Shown in pieces: positions 5,462-10,370 of a stretch of DNA of 10,370 nucleotides. The translations under genes and the position numbers were made by a program. Position 1 is the first letter of the stretch. Each line of letters opens with the position of its first letter. The DNA comes from BOG-908 sp964244615. Its GTDB lineage: Bacteria > Pseudomonadota > Alphaproteobacteria > Acetobacterales > Acetobacteraceae. Under the pieces are notes generated by a model. The model did no database searches. It was not told where the DNA came from and worked only from the letters and a program-made list of their open reading frames with translations. Where the stretch lies: positions 1-10,370 of the forward strand of contig CAXTJP010000091.1 of assembly GCA_964244615.1 (NCBI GenBank). Reading direction: 5' to 3'.

Positions 5462-6421
5462 TCACAGCCTGACGAGCGCCGATCCCCAGGTTAGCCCGCC
5501 GCCCAGCGCCTCCATCAGGACCAGCTGGCCCGGCCTGATCCGCCCGTCCCCGACCGCCTCGGCCAGCGCCAGGGGGACCGACGCGGCCGAGGTGTTGGCG
5601 TGGCGGTCCACGGTCATCACCACACGCTCCGGCGGCAGGCCGAGACGCCGGCCGATCGCGTCGATGATGCGCCGGTTCGCCTGGTGCGGCACCAGCCAGT
5701 CCACGTCGGCATGCGACAGGGCGTTGGCGGCCAGCGCCTCGTCCACCGCGTCCGCCAGCTTGCCGACCGCGTGGCGGAACACCTCCTGTCCCTTCATCAC
5801 CAGGTGGCCGGGCCGGTCGGCGCGGCCGACCGCACCGTCCACGTACAGCATGTCCGCGTGCGTGCCGTCGGCGTGCAGGTGGGTGGACAGGATGCCCGGG
5901 CCGTCCCCGTCGCCGGCCTGCAGCACGACCGCGCCGGCGCCGTCGCCGAACAGCACGCAGGTGGTGCGGTCCTGCCAGTTCAGGATGCGGGAATAGACCT
6001 CGCTGCCGATCACCAGCGCGGTCCGTATGGTGCCGGCGCGAATGAAGGCATCGGCGGCCGACAGCGCGTAGATGAAGCCGCTGCACGCGGCGCTGATGTC
6101 GAACGCGAAACCGGTGGACAGCCCCAGCGCCGCCTGGACACGCACGGCACTGGCCGGGAACGCCTCGTCGGGCGTGGCGGTGGCCAGGATGATGGCGTCC
6201 ACGCTGCCGGCCGCGATGCCGGCCCGGCGCAGCGCCGCCTCGGCCGCGCGCGTCGCCATGAAGGCGCAGGTCTCGTGCGGGCCGGCCAGGTGGCGCTGCC
6301 GGATGCCGGTCCGCGACACGATCCAATCGTCCGAGGTGTCGACGGTGCGGGCCAGGTCGTCGTTGGTGACCAGGCGCTCGGGGAGGTAGCCACCGACCCC
6401 GGTGAGGCGCGCGCGTCTCAT
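5462..6421 (-). CDS. fabH: Beta-ketoacyl-ACP synthase III
   Basis: FabH starts type II fatty-acid synthesis by condensing acetyl-CoA (or another primer) with malonyl-ACP in the cytoplasm. The 319-residue product has the full thiolase-fold triad: C113 in ISAACSGF, H246 in VPHQANRRI and N276 in HANTSAAS. It also has the N-terminal GVGGYLPERLVTNDDLA, the DDWIVSRTGIRQRH motif, FGDGAGAVVL and the closing LMEALGGGLTWGSALVRL. Length and ends are normal. The start ATG at 6421 is nine bases after the plsX stop; its ribosome site is weak (AGGTCG). PlsX-FabH is a common bacterial pair that joins fatty-acid initiation to phospholipid synthesis. There is no sign of damage. Confidence 0.97.
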   Translation of the reverse strand: MRRARLTGVGGYLPERLVTNDDLARTVDTSDDWIVSRTGIRQRHLAGPHETCAFMATRAAEAALRRAGIAAGSVDAIILATATPDEAFPASAVRVQAALGLSTGFAFDISAACSGFIYALSAADAFIRAGTIRTALVIGSEVYSRILNWQDRTTCVLFGDGAGAVVLQAGDGDGPGILSTHLHADGTHADMLYVDGAVGRADRPGHLVMKGQEVFRHAVGKLADAVDEALAANALSHADVDWLVPHQANRRIIDAIGRRLGLPPERVVMTVDRHANTSAASVPLALAEAVGDGRIRPGQLVLMEALGGGLTWGSALVRL

Positions 6422-6430
6422 GCAGGCGAC

Positions 6431-7543
6431 CTAGCGCGTGACCGCCAGCGCGGTCCCGTTCTGGGTGGTCGCCAGCGCGGCGTCGCTCCTGGCGGCATCC
6501 CGCGGCATCACCTCGACCAGCCGGCCCAGGCCTTCGCGTATGCGATCGTTGAAACGGTGCACCACCATGTCGACGGCCACGTCGGTCGCATGGGCGAAGC
6601 CTTCGGCATCGGTGCCGCCATGCGACTTCACCACGACGCCGTTCAGCCCCAGCATGACCGCACCGTTGTAGCGGCGCGGATCGAGCCAGACGCGCATCTG
6701 GTCCAGCCCCGACTTGGCCAGCAGGTAGCCCATCTTGGACGACAGGCTGCTGGAGAAGATCTGGCGAAGCAGGTCGGTGACCAGCTTCATCGCCCCCTCG
6801 CCCATCTTCAGCGCCACGTTGCCGGTGAAGCCGTCGGTCACCACGACGTCGGTCGTGCCGGCGGCGATGTCGTGGCCCTCGACGAAGCCGAAGAACTGCG
6901 CGCCGATATGGCTGGCCCGGATAATCTCGGCGGCACGTCGGACCCGGTCGTCGCCCTTCAGCTCCTCGGACCCGACGTTCAGCACGCCGATGCTGGGCGC
7001 GGTCAGGCCCAGCACGGTGCGCGCGAACATGTCCCCCAGCAGCGCGAACTCGACCAGGTTGCGGGTGTCGCAGGTGACGTTTGCCCCGAGGTCCAGCATC
7101 ACCACGTCGCCGCGGGCGGACGGCATGATGGCGGCCATGGCCGGGCGGTCGACGCCCGGCAGGGTTTTCAGCACGATCTTGGAGAGCGCCAGCAGCGCCC
7201 CGGTGTTGCCGGCGGAGACCACGCCGTGCGCCTCGCCACGCGCCACCGCGTCAATGGCCAGCCGCATGCTCGATCCGCGCAGACGGAGTGCGACGGTCGG
7301 CTTGCAGTCGCTACCCACCGCATCCGCCGCGTGGCGCACGGTACACACCTCGGCAGCCCGAGGGCACCGCGCCAGCAAGGGCGCCAGGCGGACCTCGTCG
7401 CCCACCAGCAGGAACCGCGCCCCGGGATGCCGCTCGGCCGCGATCCCCAGGCCCTGGACCACGATGTCAGGCGCGCGGTCGCCGCCCATGGCGTCCACGG
7501 CAAGGGTGAACGGCTCGGCGGGGTCGGGGCGGAGCGCGGTCAT
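6431..7543 (-). CDS. plsX: Phosphate acyltransferase PlsX
   Basis: PlsX converts acyl-ACP to acyl-phosphate, the donor used by PlsY to start phospholipid synthesis at the membrane. The 370-residue product carries the family signatures: VDAMGGDRAPD (16-26), the GNTGALLALSKIV segment, DLGANVTC, NVGSEELKG, VVVTDGFTGNVALKM and YNGAVMLGLNGVVVKSHG. The C-terminal 25 or so residues are variable. The ATG at 7543 gives a ten-residue lead before the first conserved strand, as is usual. It lies between rpmF (34-base gap) and fabH (9-base gap) on the same strand, so the three are almost surely cotranscribed. The rpmF-plsX-fabH order is conserved widely in bacteria. Confidence 0.97.
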   Translation of the reverse strand: MTALRPDPAEPFTLAVDAMGGDRAPDIVVQGLGIAAERHPGARFLLVGDEVRLAPLLARCPRAAEVCTVRHAADAVGSDCKPTVALRLRGSSMRLAIDAVARGEAHGVVSAGNTGALLALSKIVLKTLPGVDRPAMAAIMPSARGDVVMLDLGANVTCDTRNLVEFALLGDMFARTVLGLTAPSIGVLNVGSEELKGDDRVRRAAEIIRASHIGAQFFGFVEGHDIAAGTTDVVVTDGFTGNVALKMGEGAMKLVTDLLRQIFSSSLSSKMGYLLAKSGLDQMRVWLDPRRYNGAVMLGLNGVVVKSHGGTDAEGFAHATDVAVDMVVHRFNDRIREGLGRLVEVMPRDAARSDAALATTQNGTALAVTR

Positions 7544-7577
7544 GGCAGGGCCGGCCTGGTCCGGACCAGCACCGGGC

Positions 7578-7781
7578 TCAGACGCGGACAGTGCCCTTCA
7601 GGGCCTTTCCGGCGGTGACGACCTCTCGGCCGTCATAGTGGCCACAATGCGAGCAGATGTGGTGCGGGCGCTTGAGCTCGCCGCAATTGCTGCAATCGGC
7701 GTGGGCCTCGATCGGCAGCGCCTGGTGGCTGCGGCGCATGCCACGGCGGCTCGGCGAGGTTTTCCGCTTCGGAACGGCCAT
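7578..7781 (-). CDS. rpmF: 50S ribosomal protein L32 (zinc-ribbon form)
   Basis: This is a structural protein of the large ribosomal subunit. The 67-residue product begins MAVPKRKTSPSRRGMRRSH, the L32 signature. It has two CxxC pairs, C30-C33 and C43-C46, which make a zinc ribbon; this form would need zinc, unlike the cysteine-free paralogues some bacteria keep for zinc starvation. The start ATG at 7781 is fixed by MAVPK. Upstream on the minus strand GGAG lies about a dozen bases away, a long spacing. An ATG in another frame seven bases before the real start opens only a spurious frame. It precedes plsX in the conserved order. Confidence 0.97.
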   Translation of the reverse strand: MAVPKRKTSPSRRGMRRSHQALPIEAHADCSNCGELKRPHHICSHCGHYDGREVVTAGKALKGTVRV

Positions 7782-7862
7782 AACGCATGGTCTCCACTCG
7801 GTGACGGCATGGCGCCAGGCAGGCGCTCGGCGGCGTCACGACATTCAATCGGCAAGCCGCGC

Positions 7863-7891
7863 GCTCTAGCAGAGGCGCGTGACGAGGGCAA
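7863..7891 (-). promoter_or_regulatory. Candidate promoter of rpmF-plsX-fabH
   Basis: On the minus strand TTGCCC (7886-7891, four of six) and TAGAGC (7863-7868, three of six, preceded by TGC as in an extended -10) are separated by 17 bases. They lie in the 145-base gap between the DUF177 gene and rpmF, where an internal promoter is expected. The match is weak. Confidence 0.25.
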
Positions 7892-7926
7892 GGAACGGGG
7901 GCGAGGGCCAGGCAGCTCGGGACACG

Positions 7927-8454
7927 TCAACTTGGCGGCAGCAACTTGCCCAGCGCGGCAAAGGCGCCGCCCTCCTCCGGCTGAACCGCGGCCGGCAGTT
8001 CCGCGCCCGGCATGCGCGGGAACGGGTCGAGCGCCAGGGCGAGCTGCTCGCTCGCCGCCTCGCCCAGTTCCAGCACGCCACCCTCATAGGCGACCTCGTC
8101 GTCGGATTCGAGGTCCAGGTCCTCCGTCTCGCGGCCTGCCGGCACGAACCGCACCGAGAAGCTTTCCGCCAGATCCGAGTCGAACGGGTCGAGCGACACG
8201 ACACAGGTCTGGCGGATGCGCGCGCGCAGCAGGCCTTGCGCCTCGATGGTCTCGGCCACGCCGCGCTGCAGGTCGAAGCGGCAGGCCAGGCTGTGGATCG
8301 CGACCAGGCCCATGCGCTCGGCCAGGGCGCGGCGCTCGTCCGGGGTCGCCTCGACCTCGAAACGGGCGCCGGCGCCGATACGGCCGACCGGAAACGGCCG
8401 CTGCATTTCGGGCGACGGCAGCCGGGGCACCGCGATGTCGGCGTCCCGGCTCAT
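7927..8454 (-). CDS. DUF177 / YceD-family protein
   Basis: This 175-residue protein belongs to the DUF177 (YceD) family encoded next to rpmF across bacteria; a link to 23S rRNA accumulation and ribosome biogenesis has been reported for the family. Visible features are an N-terminal segment RPFPVGRIGAGARFEVEATPDERRALAERMGL and a basic middle part, LACRFDLQRG. The conserved core RIRQTCVVSLDPFDSDLAESFSVRFVP contains C84, and an acidic run EDLDLESDDE (111-120) comes next. After it stands the family-typical VAYEGGVLELGEAASEQLALALDPFPRMPG. The ATG at 8454 overlaps the stop of the upstream chaperone gene as ATGA, implying translational coupling. No strong ribosome site is seen, which fits coupling. 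The biochemical role is not established from sequence. Confidence 0.9.
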   Translation of the reverse strand: MSRDADIAVPRLPSPEMQRPFPVGRIGAGARFEVEATPDERRALAERMGLVAIHSLACRFDLQRGVAETIEAQGLLRARIRQTCVVSLDPFDSDLAESFSVRFVPAGRETEDLDLESDDEVAYEGGVLELGEAASEQLALALDPFPRMPGAELPAAVQPEEGGAFAALGKLLPPS

Positions 8455-9002
8455 GCGACCGACAGCGCCTCGTCCGCGCTCAGGAAGCGTACCCGGCCGC
8501 CGGACAGCGCGGCAATGTCCTGGCGGGCCAGGGCCTGGTCCTGTGCCAGGGCCACGCCGGCCAGACGCTCGGCGCAGCCGGCGGGCGAGGCGCCGCGCCA
8601 GACGTTGCGGCCGAGCGCCGCCGCCAGGGCAGCCTCGTCTCCCGCGGAGAGCGGCGCCTCGTAGGCCATGGCGCGGCCGTGGAACGCCTCCCACATGGCG
8701 CGGACCTTGCGGCCGACCGACATCTCTCCCACGCCGATTTCGCGCAGGGAGAAATCCATGTCGGCGAACATCGCGTCGAACATCGCCTGCGCCAGCGCGG
8801 CGCCCGGTGCCGGCAGGCTGCACAGGCGTCGGATCAGCAGGGCGGCGAACAGGCCGACCAGGTCGAACCGGCCATCCAGCGTGTCCGGCACGGCGAGGCG
8901 CTCGAAATACAGCGGGTCGCGTGCGGCCTGCACGCTGCTGGTGTAGAGCGCGAAGCCGGCGCGCTCGTGCCGGCGGGAACCGATCAGACCGAAGAATGCC
9001 AT
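8451..9002 (-). CDS. Ubiquinol-cytochrome c chaperone family protein (CBP3/UQCC1-like)
   Basis: This 183-residue protein resembles the CBP3/UQCC1 chaperones that, in mitochondria, assist cytochrome b synthesis and assembly of respiratory complex III. Features include the N-terminal AGFALYTSSVQAARDPLYFERLAVPDTLDGRFDLVGL, then a helical core with AMFDAMFADMDFSLREIGVGEMSVGRKVRAMWEAFHGRAMAYEAPL, which is the family hallmark. A less conserved C-terminal part follows, and no membrane helix or signal peptide is evident. It heads the minus-strand cluster and shares an ATGA overlap with the DUF177 gene. It diverges from bamE across 173 bases. No cytochrome bc1 genes are in view, so its link to complex III rests on family knowledge. 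Confidence 0.88.
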   Translation of the reverse strand: MAFFGLIGSRRHERAGFALYTSSVQAARDPLYFERLAVPDTLDGRFDLVGLFAALLIRRLCSLPAPGAALAQAMFDAMFADMDFSLREIGVGEMSVGRKVRAMWEAFHGRAMAYEAPLSAGDEAALAAALGRNVWRGASPAGCAERLAGVALAQDQALARQDIAALSGGRVRFLSADEALSVA

Positions 9003-9175
9003 GGTAGGGCGGGACCACCGTTGCTGGCTGCAGGAGAGGTTGGGACGGTCACCATATCACACTGTGCCGCCGCCTCTGCATCGGCGGGCCGGACCGCCTG
9101 CCGATGAATTGACATGGCCGGTGTTCACGTGACACGCAACGGCGCTGCGACCCTGCAGCCGAGGACCCGATCCAG
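9003..9175. promoter_or_regulatory. Divergent intergenic region with a hairpin and a -35-like box
   Basis: The 173 bases between the chaperone gene (-) and bamE (+) must hold both promoters. A perfect TTGACA lies at 9109-9114 on the plus strand, but no good -10 box follows at 16-18 bases. Near the middle, CATCGGCGGGC (9079-9089) and GCCTGCCGATG (9096-9106) form an 11-bp inverted repeat with one mismatch that would be a G-U pair, around a 6-base loop. It could be an operator. On the minus strand GATATG near 9053-9058 is a possible -10 box for the chaperone gene, without a good partner. Confidence 0.4.
9161..9165 (+). promoter_or_regulatory. Ribosome binding site deciding the TTG start of bamE
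   Basis: GAGGA lies ten bases before the TTG at 9176. No ATG or GTG in this frame precedes the signal peptide, because the upstream in-frame GTG at 9122 meets a stop three codons later. The TTG therefore appears to be the true start. Confidence 0.6.
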
Positions 9176-9715
9176 TTGCGCCTTCCAGCCGGCCTACGCA
9201 CCCTGCCCTGCCTGCTGCTGCTGTGCCCGCTCGTGCTGAACCTCGGCGGCTGTGGCGTGATCCACATCTTCGATCCGACCCTCAAGCAGCGCGGCAGCCT
9301 GGTGGAGCCGGACGCGTTGCGCGAGCTGATCCCCGGCACGTCCAGCCGCGCCGACGCGGTGGCGTTGATCGGCTCGCCCACCGCGCGCGCCACCTTCGAC
9401 GACAACACCTGGATCTACATCAGCCAGGTCACCAGCACGCGGATCGGCCGCACCCCGGGCGTGACGAAGCAGAGCGTGACGATCCTGACCTTCGACCAGG
9501 GCGGCACCCTGCGCGGCATCGCCCAGCGTTCGCGGGCCGACGGCAAGTCCATCGACATGGCCTCCGGCGCCACGCCCTCGCCGGGCAGCGAGGCGTCGTT
9601 CCTGCAGCAGCTGTTCGGCAACGTGGGCAAGTTCACCCCGGCGGGCCTGCCGGGCGGCCTGGGCAGCGGCCCGGCCTCGCAGCAGCCGGGCAACACCGGC
9701 AACTCGCTCCGGTAG
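9176..9715 (+). CDS. bamE: Outer-membrane assembly lipoprotein BamE (SmpA/OmlA family)
   Basis: BamE is the small lipoprotein of the BAM complex that inserts beta-barrel proteins into the outer membrane. The 179-residue product starts at TTG with a signal peptide, RTLPCLLLLCPLVLN. A lipobox, LGGC, has the acylated cysteine at C26. The SmpA/OmlA domain follows: VEPDALRELIPGTSSRADAVALIGSPTARATFDDNTWIYIS, then a strand region with TKQSVTILTFDQGGTLRGI. The last 50 or so residues are a low-complexity Gly/Pro/Ser tail (GLPGGLGSGPASQQPGN) that makes it longer than E. coli BamE. Divergence from the UQCC-like chaperone and proximity to the rpmF-plsX block match the arrangement I recall in Rhodospirillales. 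Function rests on family and lipobox. Confidence 0.92.
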   Translation: MRLPAGLRTLPCLLLLCPLVLNLGGCGVIHIFDPTLKQRGSLVEPDALRELIPGTSSRADAVALIGSPTARATFDDNTWIYISQVTSTRIGRTPGVTKQSVTILTFDQGGTLRGIAQRSRADGKSIDMASGATPSPGSEASFLQQLFGNVGKFTPAGLPGGLGSGPASQQPGNTGNSLR

Positions 9716-9726
9716 GGTTCTCGCGC

Positions 9727-9928
9727 GGGCGGTGTCCCTCTTTGCCGCCGTTGTGCGTTCGGCGGCTTGGCGCGAAGAAGGAACAAGCCTGCACATTTCG
9801 CCCTTTGCCTCATGTCAGCCCTGCTTTCGTCCGGCCGAGGCGGCTCCGCGCTCGCGAAGCGACCGCGCAGAGGCCTGGCCTTGAACCGCCTCGGCCGGAC
9901 GAGAGACAATCGAGGGCAGAGGCAGGCA
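9727..9928 (-). repeat. Dispersed structured repeat, copy B (inverted relative to copy A)
   Basis: Read on the minus strand, this element matches 3386-3656. The identical blocks are at 9876-9912 (37 bases), 9842-9864 (23) and 9807-9829 (23). Its main palindrome is intact: CGTCCGGCCGAGGCGG (9828-9843) pairs perfectly with CCGCCTCGGCCGGACG (9886-9901), 16 of 16. A second hairpin, GCCGCCG (9744-9750) with CGGCGGC (9760-9766), sits at the other end; in copy A this is broken by the extra insert. The element fills nearly all the space between convergent bamE and the comEC-like gene, where it may also stop transcription from both sides. Confidence 0.88.
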
Positions 9929-9946
9929 ACGACAAAGCTCAACCAC

Positions 9947-10370
9947 CTACTCCGCCTGCGCCATCGGCAATAGCGGCCGAGGCAGCAGAACCCAGGGACG
10001 GTCGCCGCGCAGCATCCGGTCCGTTACCACCACCGGATCGGGCCGCGTCAGGCGCAGCACGGTGGCCCCGTCGCGGGAGGCGGCCTGACGGTCGATCACC
10101 AGCTTGCCGGGGCAGGCAGCGGGCATGCGCGACGACGACAGCACCAGCCGGGCGTCGCACACCGTCTCCGCGCCGCCCCTGACCAGCAGCACCGTCGTGC
10201 CGGCCATCTGCACCCGGCAGCCACCCGGAGCGCACGCGACGCCGGGCTGGTCCCCCAGCGTCTCGGCCGCGAGGTCGCCCCACAGGCGGCCGGGCGCCGC
10301 CGCCTCGAAGGCCGAGACCCCGGGCGCACGCTCGACCAGGGTCCGGCCCTGCACGCGCAGCGCGATGACG
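9947..10370 (-). CDS. comEC: ComEC/Rec2-family competence protein, C-terminal part (5' end beyond window)
   Basis: The last 140 or so residues of a minus-strand protein are visible; the frame stays open to the right edge and ends with TAG at 9947-9949. The pattern resembles the C-terminal, beta-lactamase-like region of alphaproteobacterial ComEC proteins, which form the inner-membrane channel for DNA uptake. It reads VIALRVQGRTLVERAP, then a short CAPGGCR pair of cysteines. After that come GTTVLLVRGGAETVCDARLVLSSSRMPAACPGKLVIDR, then RDGATVLRL and RPWVLLP. The membrane helices and catalytic-like histidines that would prove it lie outside. The cysteines here (C..GGC, VCDA, AACP) match the spacing I recall for this clade. 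The call depends on this recall, so moderate confidence is given. Confidence 0.72.
   Translation of the reverse strand, partial: VIALRVQGRTLVERAPGVSAFEAAAPGRLWGDLAAETLGDQPGVACAPGGCRVQMAGTTVLLVRGGAETVCDARLVLSSSRMPAACPGKLVIDRQAASRDGATVLRLTRPDPVVVTDRMLRGDRPWVLLPRPLLPMAQAE

Noticed and set aside
7556..7569. Perfect palindrome CTGGTCCGGACCAG between rpmF and plsX
   Set aside because: It is short and GC-rich with no supporting context. In RNA it could form only a 4-bp stem, so chance is a sufficient explanation.
5600..7618. A 672-codon open frame on the plus strand across fabH and plsX
   Set aside because: It runs antisense to two certain genes, and its composition is His/Gln/Arg/Gly-rich with no domain. 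It is a GC-rich shadow frame.
7927..9018. A 363-residue frame that would extend the DUF177 protein upstream
   Set aside because: The added N-terminal part is a frame-shifted reading of the chaperone gene. The ATGA overlap at 8451-8454 gives the true start.
6735..9107. A 790-codon open frame on the plus strand opposite plsX, rpmF, DUF177 and the chaperone
   Set aside because: It is antisense to four recognised genes and shows low-complexity Arg/Pro/Ala runs typical of shadow frames in GC-rich DNA.
1..10370. CRISPR arrays, tRNA or rRNA genes, insertion sequences or toxin-antitoxin pairs
   Set aside because: No regularly spaced repeats, cloverleaf-like sequence, transposase or small toxin-antitoxin gene pair was seen. 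The gap between clpP and merR, where I considered a tRNA, is only 70 bases and holds a hairpin.

Overview
The window is about 10.4 kb of very GC-rich chromosomal DNA. It carries mostly housekeeping genes in an order typical of alphaproteobacteria. The minus-strand run UQCC-type chaperone, DUF177, rpmF, plsX, fabH, ihfA, merR, together with the GC-rich codon use, points to Rhodospirillales and most likely Acetobacteraceae. That placement rests on recall of gene order and protein style, not on a search.

Layout. The left edge holds the C-terminal part of metK (+). It is followed by an AT-rich palindromic element and trmB (+), whose TTG start lies inside the element. A cytochrome b561 gene (-) overlaps the 3' end of trmB tail to tail. 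Diverging from it is an orphan membrane GT2 glycosyltransferase (+). A 396-bp gene-free stretch follows, filled mainly by a structured repeat (copy A), and then a ClpP paralogue (+). A 13-bp inverted repeat separates clpP from the long minus-strand cluster. Read in its own direction (right to left), that cluster is: UQCC/CBP3-type chaperone, DUF177/YceD, rpmF, plsX, fabH, ihfA, merR. Divergent from its head is a BamE/SmpA-OmlA lipoprotein gene (+). A second, inverted copy of the repeat (copy B) follows, and then the C-terminal part of a ComEC/Rec2-like protein (-) that runs off the right edge.

How the genes fit together. The minus-strand cluster joins respiratory complex III assembly, a protein linked to rRNA metabolism (DUF177), ribosomal protein L32, the entry into phospholipid synthesis (PlsX) and fatty-acid initiation (FabH). 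It ends with a nucleoid protein and a MerR regulator, which are translationally coupled through an ATGA overlap and have their own candidate promoter. Envelope functions flank the cluster: BamE, the glycosyltransferase and ComEC.

The most notable signals are three. First, a pair of about 200-270 bp dispersed repeats with long internal palindromes lies in inverted orientation about 6 kb apart. Second, the ClpP has the usual Ser and His but an Asn where the catalytic Asp belongs. Third, the trmB start site is embedded in a palindrome. I saw no clearly new multi-gene system, CRISPR array, transposase, tRNA or rRNA.
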